Shown here piece by piece: positions 1-6,015 of a DNA stretch of 9,486 nt. Numbering within the stretch: the stretch's first letter is position 1; each line of letters opens with the position of its first letter. The notes beneath the pieces were generated by a model, which saw only the letters and a list, made by a program, of their open reading frames with translations, had not been told where the DNA came from and did not search any database. The position numbers and the translations under genes are program-made. The DNA is from Gammaproteobacteria bacterium (GTDB lineage Bacteria; Pseudomonadota; Gammaproteobacteria; Steroidobacterales; GCA-2729495), in NCBI GenBank assembly GCA_023150055.1, contig JAKLLP010000003.1, positions 1 through 9,486 of the forward strand, read 5' to 3'.

Positions 1-306
1 TGGGCGAACCACTATGGGACGATCGGGATTTTCATTTCGCGGCTGCTGCCCGTCATCCGCCACCTGATCGGCATCCCGGCCGGCATCGTGCGCATGAACT
101 ACTGGTACTACTCGGCGGCAACACTGGTCGGCTCCGCGCTGTGGTGCGCGGTGCTCGCCTGGCTCGGCGTCACGGCCGGCCAGGACCAGGAACTGCTCGA
201 CGGCAAACTGCACCGTGTGACGCTCTGGGTCGGCGGCACGCTCGGATTCCTCGGCGTCATCTACTACCTGTTCGTCCACCGCCACATGCGCTCGCAGCGG
301 CACTGA
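1..306 (+). CDS. DedA-family membrane protein, C-terminal part (5' end outside window)
   Basis: The window opens inside this gene; frame 1 is open from base 1 to the TGA at 304-306, giving about 101 residues. DedA (SNARE-associated/VTT domain) proteins are inner-membrane proteins linked to lipid carrier flipping, membrane homeostasis and proton-motive-force-dependent stress tolerance. The visible part carries the family signature FISRLLPVIRHLIGIPAG, with the conserved Arg-x-x-Pro-x-x-Arg and the closing Ala-Gly. It is followed by aromatic MNYWYY, a hydrophobic helix (SAATLVGSALWCAVLAWLG), a polar loop, and a last helix (GTLGFLGVIYYLFV) ending in a basic tail HRHMRSQRH. This order fits the C-terminal half of DedA proteins, usually about 200 residues. 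The start and N-terminal half are not visible, so the subgroup (DedA, YqjA, YghB and so on) cannot be assigned. A GC hairpin follows 12 bases after the stop. Confidence 0.88.
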   Translation, partial: WANHYGTIGIFISRLLPVIRHLIGIPAGIVRMNYWYYSAATLVGSALWCAVLAWLGVTAGQDQELLDGKLHRVTLWVGGTLGFLGVIYYLFVHRHMRSQRH

Positions 307-318
307 GGCCGACAACAC

Positions 319-337
319 GCCGCGGGCATCCCGCGGC
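319..337 (+). terminator. GC-rich hairpin behind the DedA-family gene, possible terminator without U-tract
   Basis: GCCGCGGG / CAT / CCCGCGGC forms a perfect 8-bp stem with a 3-nt loop, starting 12 bases after the DedA stop. No T-run follows (actgcggatc), so it is not a classical intrinsic terminator. It may act as a Rho-assisted terminator or protect the 3' end. Confidence 0.35.
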
Positions 338-390
338 ACTGCGGATCTTCCGACGCGGCATCCCCGCAGCTGTCACAGGCCGCTGCCAAT

Positions 391-408
391 TGTCATAGAA
401 GTATGACA
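391..408. promoter_or_regulatory. 18-bp perfect palindrome, probable regulator operator upstream of the MFS transporter
   Basis: TGTCATAGAAGTATGACA is two perfect 7-bp inverted arms (TGTCATA and TATGACA) separated by GAAG. It is AT-rich against a GC-rich background and lies 59 bases before the transporter start, where an operator or overlapping promoter is expected. The size and symmetry fit a dimeric helix-turn-helix repressor (TetR, MarR, GntR or LacI type), but no regulator gene is visible nearby and the family cannot be named. The TATGACATTAT stretch could also supply a -10 element, but I see no convincing -35 at the right distance. Confidence 0.55.
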
Positions 409-421
409 TTATCGCCCGGGT

Positions 422-445
422 CTGCCGCCGAAGCGGTGGCGGCAG
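422..445 (+). promoter_or_regulatory. Leader hairpin just upstream of the transporter ribosome binding site
   Basis: CTGCCGCC and GGCGGCAG form a perfect 8-bp stem around an 8-nt loop, ending 10 bases before the GGAGGG ribosome binding site (456-461). An alternative inner pairing CCGC-CGAA-GCGG also exists. If transcription starts near the palindrome at 391-408, this hairpin lies in the 5' leader and could influence translation or transcript stability. Function is inferred from position only. Confidence 0.35.
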
Positions 446-467
446 CGTCGTCGATGGAGGGAACCGG

Positions 468-1871
468 GTGTCCGCCATTCCACCGCCGGCGCCGGGCAAC
501 GCGCCGGTGCCGTTCGCAATCCGTTTCGGCTGGGGTCTCGGCTCGCTCGGCGTAGCGATCCTCTTCAATGCCTACTCCGCCCTGCTCCTGTTCTATCTCA
601 CCAACATCGTCGGCATGAAGCTGGAAGTGGCCGGCATGCTGATGTTCATCGCCAAGATGTACGACGTCGTGACGGACCTGCCGATGGGGATCCTGAGCGA
701 CCGCACTCGCAGCCGCTGGGGCCGGCGCCGTCCCTACCTGCTGCTCGGCGCGCTGCTCTGCGCGGCATCCTTCGCGATGATGTTCAACGTTCCGGCGACC
801 GGCACGGACACCGCGGCCTTCGTGCTCGGCAGCCTGCTCCTGTATGCCACCGGCTACACGGTGTTCAACGTGCCCTACCTCGCCATGCCCGCGGAGATGT
901 CGACGAGCTATCACGAGCGGACCGCGATCATGTCGTTTCGCGTCGTGTTCATCCAGATCGGCAATTTCCTTGCGGTCGGTCTCGGGCCCCGTATCGCCAA
1001 TGCGTTCGGCGGCGGTCTGGACGGCTACGCCGCGGTGGGCTGGATCTTCAGCGCCGTCGTGCTCGTGTCCATGGTGGGCAGTTTCATCGGCACCGCGCGC
1101 GCACGCCGGGTGGAGAAGTCCACGGTCAAGTATCCGCTGCGGGAGCAATTCGCCTCTGCGCTGGCGAATCGGCCATTTCTGCTGCTCGCCGCCTTCAAGT
1201 TCCTGACACTCCTGTCAGGGGCGACGGTGTTTTCCTCGCTCCTGTTCTTCGTGAAGAACGTGCTGCGGCTGGACGCCGGCGTGATGACGTTCTACACGGC
1301 CGCCTACGGACTTGCCGCCCTGATCACGGTACCGCTGTTCTGGGTGAAGCTCTCGCGGCGCATCGGCAAGCACCGCGCGCTGATGTTCGCAACCCTCGGC
1401 TTCCTGGTGGTGGCGCTTTCGTGGCTGTTGGCCGAGCCGGGCGAGAGCGCGGCGCTGTTCACGCTGCGCGCGTTCCTGCTCGGCACCTTCGCGGCGGGCA
1501 AGCTGCTGCTCGGCATGACGCTGCTGCCCGACGTGACGGAGTACGACGCGTTGCGCACGGGACTGCGCCGGGAAGGCCTCTACGCAGGCTCCTACAGCTT
1601 CGTCGAAAAAAGCGCTTTCGCCCTGAGCCCGCTCGTCATGACCGTGATCCTCGGCCTTGCCGGCTACCAGGAAAGCGTCAACGACGCCTTCGTCGAGCAA
1701 AGCGAGCGCGCGCTGATGGGCATCTACCTGAACATCGCCATCGTGCCGGCAATCTGCAACCTGATCGCGGCTCTGGTCCTGACCCGCTACGACCTCACCG
1801 AGGAGCGCCTGCGCGCCCTGCGGGCGGCTGCCGCAGCCACGGCCGACGGACCCGGGCCAGCACGAAGCTGA
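468..1871 (+). CDS. GPH-family (MelB-like) sugar:cation symporter, MFS superfamily
   Basis: This predicted inner-membrane secondary transporter has 467 residues, the normal length for the glycoside-pentoside-hexuronide:cation symporters (E. coli MelB is about 470). These import sugars or glycosides with H+, Na+ or Li+. The protein is hydrophobic throughout, with about 12 membrane segments. The diagnostic block lies at residues 65-89: YDVVTDLPMGILSDRT followed by RSRWGRRRP. D66 and D70 match the MelB cation-site aspartates D55 and D59, and RSRWGRRRP is the family loop 2-3 motif. The usual Asp-Pro after the second aspartate is Asp-Leu-Pro here, a small deviation. The C-terminal half contains ...LLLGMTLLPDVTEYDALRTGLRREGLYAGSYSF, matching the family's second conserved block. 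The start is GTG at 468, chosen because GGAGGG at 456-461 sits 6 bases upstream and the N-terminus has the expected short polar lead. The gene stands alone behind a palindrome and leader hairpin, suggesting substrate-responsive control. The substrate cannot be read from sequence. Confidence 0.9.
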   Translation: MSAIPPPAPGNAPVPFAIRFGWGLGSLGVAILFNAYSALLLFYLTNIVGMKLEVAGMLMFIAKMYDVVTDLPMGILSDRTRSRWGRRRPYLLLGALLCAASFAMMFNVPATGTDTAAFVLGSLLLYATGYTVFNVPYLAMPAEMSTSYHERTAIMSFRVVFIQIGNFLAVGLGPRIANAFGGGLDGYAAVGWIFSAVVLVSMVGSFIGTARARRVEKSTVKYPLREQFASALANRPFLLLAAFKFLTLLSGATVFSSLLFFVKNVLRLDAGVMTFYTAAYGLAALITVPLFWVKLSRRIGKHRALMFATLGFLVVALSWLLAEPGESAALFTLRAFLLGTFAAGKLLLGMTLLPDVTEYDALRTGLRREGLYAGSYSFVEKSAFALSPLVMTVILGLAGYQESVNDAFVEQSERALMGIYLNIAIVPAICNLIAALVLTRYDLTEERLRALRAAAAATADGPGPARS

Positions 1872-1940
1872 CCACGAGTGGCGGTCCGTGGGCGGGATTT
1901 CCGGAAGCTGCGCGTGCGCGCAATGCCGGGGGGATGCGGT

Positions 1941-3077
1941 TCAGGCCGCGGGGCCGCCCCGGCCGGCAGCGCCAGCCCAGGCGACCAGCACGATGCCGCC
2001 GAGACCGAGGAGCAGCACGGCGAAACGCGCGATGTCGCCGAGGACCGGCACGGCGCCTGCCAGCGCCAGCGCGATCAGGACGAGGAACAGCGCGCCGAGC
2101 CGCCGCCAGGGCGTGCCCGGCCCGGCATGAGCGGCTTCGAGCGCCCGATCGCCGAGATAGAGCGCCCCCACGACGTAAGCGCCGATGAGCATCGCCAGGT
2201 AGAGCAGCAACAGGATCAGCGCGAGCGGTATGCCGACGAGCGTCATCGACAGCGCGATGATCAGGGCCGGGCCGCAGGCGAGCACCCCGAACCCGAGGAT
2301 GATCGCGAACCATGGGCGCTCGCGCACGACCTGCGTGACCCGCCGGGAGAACGCGACCAGCGTGAACACCAGCAGCAGGCCGACCGCCAGCAGCCCGGCC
2401 AGCCAGGCCCAGGCGAAACCCCTGCCCATGCGCTCGGCATCCTGCCGCCACGCCCGCTGCGCCGCCTCGCCCTCGCGACCGTCCTCGCGGACGACACCTT
2501 CGGCGATCTCGACATCGGGCGGCAGCACCAGCGGTTCATCGCTGCGATACACGAGCTGGCCACCGATGCGCGTACCGCCAAGGACACGCAGGCTCTGCGC
2601 ATACACGTGGACGTCACCGGCGATCTCTCCGCCGAGCGTCACGTCGCGGCCGGCAATGACCAGGTAGCGACCGAGGCGGCCGTCCACTGACACGCTGCCG
2701 CCGGCGACGGCCAGCCCGCCTTCGATGCGGGATTGCGGCGCAACCCGCACCCGGGCACCGGCGATGCGCGCACTGCCCCCGACCAGCGCATCGATCATCA
2801 CCTGGCCGCCGGCCACGTAGAGATCACTGCCGACCGTGGCGCGGACCGCGACGTCGCCGCCGGCGGCCACGAGATCGCCGCCGACGGCCGCATTGCTCTC
2901 GACGCTGCCCCCGGCCAGCAGCGCATCGCCCGCGACGAGTTCACGCAGCTCGACGGAACCTCCCGCCGAGAAATGGTCCTCCTCGCTGGCGGCGATCATG
3001 GTATCCGCCGCCGCTCCCGGCCCCGACAAGGCCAGCAGTACGGCAACGGCGGCGATATAGCGGTTACGATTGCACAT
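1941..3077 (-). CDS. Exported bactofilin-like beta-solenoid protein with C-terminal membrane segments
   Basis: The protein has 378 residues. Residues 1-24 (MCNRNRYIAAVAVLLALSGPGAAA) look like a signal peptide cut near AAA-D. Residues about 35-195 are a Gly/Ala/Val-rich ladder in which an AGG or similar triplet recurs at residues 38, 55, 72, 89 and 106, then 125 and 142. The 17-residue period points to a right-handed beta-solenoid like that of bactofilins (polymer-forming cytoskeletal proteins). A charged linker at 195-218 (REDGREGEAAQRAWRQDAERMGRG) is followed by about five hydrophobic segments near 224-243, 257-278, 280-305, 327-345 and 350-371. The likely arrangement is an extracytoplasmic solenoid anchored in the inner membrane; its role is unknown. 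I chose ATG at 3077 because GGGGAG precedes it by 6 bases and the signal peptide begins there. The frame stays open to 3230, but that would put the start inside the divergent LLM gene. The 3' end converges on the transporter, with 69 bp between the stops. Confidence 0.72.
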   Translation of the reverse strand: MCNRNRYIAAVAVLLALSGPGAAADTMIAASEEDHFSAGGSVELRELVAGDALLAGGSVESNAAVGGDLVAAGGDVAVRATVGSDLYVAGGQVMIDALVGGSARIAGARVRVAPQSRIEGGLAVAGGSVSVDGRLGRYLVIAGRDVTLGGEIAGDVHVYAQSLRVLGGTRIGGQLVYRSDEPLVLPPDVEIAEGVVREDGREGEAAQRAWRQDAERMGRGFAWAWLAGLLAVGLLLVFTLVAFSRRVTQVVRERPWFAIILGFGVLACGPALIIALSMTLVGIPLALILLLLYLAMLIGAYVVGALYLGDRALEAAHAGPGTPWRRLGALFLVLIALALAGAVPVLGDIARFAVLLLGLGGIVLVAWAGAAGRGGPAA

Positions 3078-3108
3078 GCGCGGCTCCCCGCACAGTGTAT
3101 CGGAGTCG

Positions 3109-3120
3109 CGGTGCGCACCG
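3109..3120. promoter_or_regulatory. 12-bp palindrome in the divergent spacer
   Basis: CGGTGCGCACCG is a perfect palindrome roughly in the middle of the 103-bp spacer between the bactofilin-like gene (-) and the LLM oxidoreductase gene (+). Its position suits an operator shared by two divergent promoters. In GC-rich DNA a 12-bp GC palindrome can arise by chance, and I cannot identify -35/-10 elements with confidence. Confidence 0.25.
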
Positions 3121-3180
3121 GAGCCGGACACCTGTTCTGCCCACAGCGCCGATACCCGCAATGCCGAAGGAGGACCCGGC

Positions 3181-4104
3181 ATGGATCTCGACCTGATACT
3201 CGAGGCGAACCTCGCTCCCGCCCAGATCACCGAGCTTGGGGTGCTGGCGGAGGGCTACGGTTTCCGGGCCATCTGGGCCCAGAATTACGCGCGCGCCCGG
3301 GATGCCTTCATGAGCATCGTGCCGATGGCCATGGCGACGAAGAAGATCAAGGTCGGCGTGGTCGTCGTCAGCCCCTACGAGATGCATCCACTGAAAATCA
3401 CCAATGCGGTGCTCACGCTCAACGAGTACGCCGGGGGACGCGCCGCAGTCGTCGGGGCGATCGACGAACCTTTTCTCACCTACGACGGGCAGGTCTACAG
3501 CTCGAAGGCTTTTCTCAAGCCCTGGTACAAGGTGCGCGAGCGCCCGCAGGTGTACTTCGGCGCCAGCGGCCCGAAACTCCTGCGCATGGCCGCCGAACGG
3601 GCCGACGGCGTCATGATGAGCGATATGCCGCCTGCCATGATGGCTCCGCGCCTGGCCATGCTGCGCGAGGGCCTCGCGGCGAATGATCGTGGCGTGGAGG
3701 GTTTCCGCATCAGCAATTTCGTCGCCTGGCACGTCAAGCCCGATGCGGCTGCCTCGCGGCGCGAGGCAACGAGCGAACTGATGATCCGCGGCTGGCTGGA
3801 GACGGACTGGCTCACGCCGTTTCTCGCGCCTGGCGAGGTGCAGATCGTCCGCGACAACCTCGACGCCTTTCTCTACGCCTTCCGCACCAAGGCAGGCAAG
3901 GTCGAGGGGGTGCCGAAGGCCATCGTCGACAGGCTGGTCGATGAACTCACCCTCGCCGGCGATTTCTCGTCGATAGACAGTCATATCACGCGGTTGCGGC
4001 AGTACGCTGCTGCGGGTTTCACCGAGATCGCCTTGCGTGTGCACGAGGACCCTGCGGACGCCATTCGCCTGATCGGCGAGCGCGTGCTGCCCGCTTTGCA
4101 ATAA
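3181..4104 (+). CDS. LLM-class (luciferase-like) flavin-dependent oxidoreductase, apparently shortened
   Basis: The protein has 307 residues and belongs to the bacterial luciferase-like TIM-barrel superfamily, cytosolic enzymes that use FMN or F420 for monooxygenation or hydride transfer. Supporting stretches are ELGVLAEGYGFRAIWAQNYARARDAF (strand 1/helix 1 region, residues 18-43), IKVGVVVVSPYEMHPLKITNAVLTLNEYAGGR (56-87), and FGASGPKLLRMAAERADGVMMS (126-147), the phosphate-binding signature. The C-terminus AGFTEIALRVHED...LIGERVLPAL is also typical. ATG at 3181 is chosen because AAGGAGG (3167-3173) lies 7 bases upstream. In usual members the segment between the SGGR-type motif and TYDG/TYEG holds about 35-45 more residues (a helix ending in ...LREAIEILRALL-type sequence). 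Here GRAAVVGAIDEPFLTYDG joins them directly, so an in-frame internal deletion or a short subfamily is likely. Cofactor and substrate are not determinable. No clear intrinsic terminator follows the stop. Confidence 0.82.
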   Translation: MDLDLILEANLAPAQITELGVLAEGYGFRAIWAQNYARARDAFMSIVPMAMATKKIKVGVVVVSPYEMHPLKITNAVLTLNEYAGGRAAVVGAIDEPFLTYDGQVYSSKAFLKPWYKVRERPQVYFGASGPKLLRMAAERADGVMMSDMPPAMMAPRLAMLREGLAANDRGVEGFRISNFVAWHVKPDAAASRREATSELMIRGWLETDWLTPFLAPGEVQIVRDNLDAFLYAFRTKAGKVEGVPKAIVDRLVDELTLAGDFSSIDSHITRLRQYAAAGFTEIALRVHEDPADAIRLIGERVLPALQ

Positions 4105-4279
4105 GCGGTCATCTCGCACGGCCTCGGTGCTCAGTGCAGCCGGAGCTGACGGCCGGGAGTCTGGGCTCAAAAGTCATCAGCCAAAGGCGCGCGGGCAGCG
4201 CAGTCCCCGGCTGCGCCTGCCGTGGCCGGCCGCAGGCGATGTGTCCGGCGAGGCCGGGCAGCCATGGAATCGGGGCAGG

Positions 4280-4319
4280 CCGGCATGCCCTGCGGCCGCC
4301 TCGCGCCGCAGGGTGCCGG
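4280..4319. repeat. Long imperfect inverted repeat (15 bp paired, 2-nt bulge)
   Basis: CCGGCA-tg-CCCTGCGGC pairs with GCCGCAGGG-TGCCGG around the 8-nt loop CGCCTCGC. All 15 base pairs match and only the TG on the left arm is unpaired. It is by far the strongest hairpin in this spacer and lies between two convergent genes, so it could serve as a two-way transcript end even though no U-tract follows. It could also be a member of a dispersed repeat family, or part of a small RNA. Confidence 0.45.
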
Positions 4320-4415
4320 ACTGCGCGCTGAGTCGACTGCCGTGCAGTGCTGACGGGCCCGGCCGGAGTCCGGACCCATTCGCCGGGAGGCCGGCCACAT
4401 CGGGCACAACGCCAG

Positions 4416-4438
4416 GCGCGGCCCGCGCGCGGCCGCGC
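4416..4438 (-). terminator. Hairpin behind rhlE, possible transcript end without U-tract
   Basis: GCGCGGCC / 7-nt loop CGCGCGC / GGCCGCGC is a perfect 8-bp stem starting 36 bases beyond the rhlE stop on the minus strand. The bases that follow in the direction of transcription (TGGCGTTGTGCCC) contain no T-run, so intrinsic termination is uncertain. Confidence 0.28.
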
Positions 4439-4474
4439 TACCCTTGCGCGAAAACGGGCGCGAGCACAGACCGC

Positions 4475-5782
4475 TCAGGGCCGATGGCTGGTGCCGCTCC
4501 GGCTGCTGCCCGGCGCCGAGTGGCGCGCACCGCGATGGCGGCTGCCACCCTGGCGCGGACCGCCCCCGTTGCCGCGCCGGCCGTGCGCGTTCTGATGCCC
4601 CCCGCTGAGCGGCGCTCGCGCGTCGCCGTACCGCGACCCGGCCGGTGGTTCCGGCGTGGCGGGAACCACGAAGTCGGGCAGTGCGGCGACGGCCAGGCTG
4701 CGCTTCAGCAGCCGCTCGATATCGCGGAGCAGCGGCGCCTCGTCCTGCGCCACCAGGGAGATGGCCTCACCCTCCTGCCCCGCGCGGGCGGTGCGCCCGA
4801 TGCGGTGCACGTAGTCCTCCGGGACGTTCGGCAGCTCGTAGTTCAGCACTACCGGCAGCTCCTTGATGTCGAGACCACGCGCCGCGACCTCGGTGGCCAC
4901 CAGCGCCGTGAGGCGCCCGGACCTGAAATCATCGAGGGCACGGGTGCGTGCGGCCTGGCTCTTGTTGCCGTGGATCGCAGCCGCGGCAATGCCGGCACTC
5001 TCCAGGTGCTGTGTCAGGCGGTTCGCGCCGTGCTTGGTGCGGGTGAAGACCAGCAGCTGGCGCCAGCCCAGCGACTGGATCAGGTGCACCAGCAGGTGCC
5101 GCTTGTGGTCCTTCACGACGCGGTAGATCCGCTGTTCGACGCGATCTGCGGTGGCGTTGCGCGGCGCCACCTCGATGATGCGCGGCTCGCGCAGGAAACG
5201 CGCTGCCAGCGCGCGAATCTCCTCGCTGTAGGTCGCGGAGAACATCAGGTTCTGACGCGCGGGCGGCAACAGTTTCAGGACGCGCTTGATGTCGTGAATG
5301 AAGCCCATGTCGAGCATGCGGTCGGCTTCGTCCAGCACGAAGACCTCGACGGCGCGCAGATCGACGGCGCGTTGCTCGGCCAGGTCGAGCAGCCGCCCGG
5401 GGGTTGCGACCAGGATGTCGCAGCCGCGATTCAGCGAATCGATCTGCGGATTGATGCTGATGCCGCCGAACACGACGCTGGTGCGCACGCGAAGGTGACG
5501 GCCGTAGTCGCACGCGCTGGCGGCGACCTGTGCCGCCAGTTCACGCGTGGGGGTCAGCACCAGCGCCCGCGGCGCGCGACCGCGGGGCTCACGCAGGCGC
5601 TGCAGTATCGGCAGTATGAAGCCGGCCGTCTTGCCGGTGCCGGTCTGTGCCCCGGCGAGCACGTCATGCGCGGCGAGCACGGCCGGAATGGCCTGCAGTT
5701 GTATGGGAGTCGGCGTCGCGTAGCCCTTGTCGGCCACCGCACGCAGCAGTTCGGGCACGAGCCCGAGTTCAGAAAATGTCAT
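4475..5782 (-). CDS. rhlE: DEAD-box ATP-dependent RNA helicase, RhlE type
   Basis: This 435-residue cytosolic RNA helicase would unwind short RNA duplexes using ATP, typically in ribosome maturation, RNA turnover and cold adaptation. All core motifs are present in order: Q-motif GYATPTPIQ (20-28), motif I AQTGTGKT (45-52), Ia PTRELAAQ (78-85), GG (106-107), Ib TPGRLLDL (127-134), II DEAD (151-154), III SAT (182-184), [10 protein letters not shown] (243-250), [12 protein letters not shown] (296-306) and [12 protein letters not shown] (326-335). The FGGISINPQ stretch and the start MTFSELGL are typical of the RhlE subgroup. Motif V has Thr-Glu where Thr-Asp is usual. After the core, residues 375-435 form a low-complexity basic Gly/Arg/His/Ser tail, the usual RNA-binding extension. 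The start ATG at 5782 is preceded by AGGA with 6-base spacing. The upstream leader contains a hairpin (5819-5835). The gene lies alone, convergent to the LLM gene. Confidence 0.93.
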   Translation of the reverse strand: MTFSELGLVPELLRAVADKGYATPTPIQLQAIPAVLAAHDVLAGAQTGTGKTAGFILPILQRLREPRGRAPRALVLTPTRELAAQVAASACDYGRHLRVRTSVVFGGISINPQIDSLNRGCDILVATPGRLLDLAEQRAVDLRAVEVFVLDEADRMLDMGFIHDIKRVLKLLPPARQNLMFSATYSEEIRALAARFLREPRIIEVAPRNATADRVEQRIYRVVKDHKRHLLVHLIQSLGWRQLLVFTRTKHGANRLTQHLESAGIAAAAIHGNKSQAARTRALDDFRSGRLTALVATEVAARGLDIKELPVVLNYELPNVPEDYVHRIGRTARAGQEGEAISLVAQDEAPLLRDIERLLKRSLAVAALPDFVVPATPEPPAGSRYGDARAPLSGGHQNAHGRRGNGGGPRQGGSRHRGARHSAPGSSRSGTSHRP

Positions 5783-5818
5783 GAATGATCCTGGAAAAAA
5801 TGGAGATAGCCCGCTCAG

Positions 5819-5835
5819 TCGGAGACAGGCTCCGA
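5819..5835 (-). promoter_or_regulatory. Leader hairpin upstream of rhlE
   Basis: TCGGAG / 5-nt loop / CTCCGA is a perfect 6-bp stem, 36 bases before the rhlE start. On the minus strand it is followed by a CTCC (5801-5804) and a T-run (5795-5800) just before the AGGA ribosome binding site. The CTCC could pair with a GGAG of the hairpin as an alternative fold. A structured leader would fit temperature or autoregulatory control, known for some DEAD-box helicase mRNAs, but no promoter was identified and this remains inference. Confidence 0.3.
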
Positions 5836-6015
5836 TACGGTCACGAGCGAGAATGAATACCGAAGCGCGTCAGATATCGCGACGAACTGCGAGTCGAGGC
5901 AGCGCTGACCGCGCACCTGCCTGAACGACGGGCGGCACTGTACAGGTTTGACCGACCCGCGTCCAATGCCTGCCTCGACAAACCGGCAGGGATCCGGCCA
6001 CGGAGCCGTGCAGCA

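Larger units (their letters stand above)
4105..4474. other. Non-coding GC-rich spacer between convergent genes, rich in hairpins
   Basis: These 370 bases lie between the stop of the LLM gene (+) and the stop of rhlE (-). Open frames here are short, arginine/proline/alanine-rich and without ribosome binding sites or recognisable motifs, so I treat them as chance frames of GC-rich DNA. Two strong inverted repeats stand out (4280-4319 and 4416-4438, listed separately). There is no T-run after either on either strand. No tRNA-like or mobile-element-like sequence is visible. Confidence 0.6.

Noticed and set aside
370..412. PhoB box upstream of the transporter
   Set aside because: TGTCATA resembles a Pho half-site, but Pho boxes are direct repeats about 11 bp apart; here the arms are inverted, and CTGTCAC at 370-376 is 20 bp from TTGTCATA, the wrong spacing.
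393..1148. 251-codon minus-strand frame over the transporter gene
   Set aside because: It is His/Glu/Arg-rich antisense translation without a ribosome binding site, lying fully over a well-supported MFS gene.
1878..2690. 270-codon plus-strand frame over the bactofilin-like gene
   Set aside because: Composition is Glu/Arg/Gln/Pro-rich with no motif; the opposite strand has a signal peptide, periodic repeats and membrane helices.
3070..3180. Upstream start for the LLM gene at 3070
   Set aside because: The extra residues lack family similarity, and AAGGAGG sits at ideal distance before the ATG at 3181.
3078..3230. Longer start for the bactofilin-like gene at 3230
   Set aside because: It would overlap the start of the divergent LLM gene and bury the signal peptide; the ATG at 3077 has a good GGGGAG site.
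2733..3686. 317-codon plus-strand frame crossing the bactofilin-like and LLM genes
   Set aside because: It overlaps two supported genes in other frames and has no recognisable domain.
4127..5788. 553-codon open frame on the plus strand across the helicase gene
   Set aside because: It is antisense to rhlE, whose motifs are complete; the translation is low-complexity Arg/Ala/Gln-rich with no family signature, a known artefact of GC-rich codon usage.
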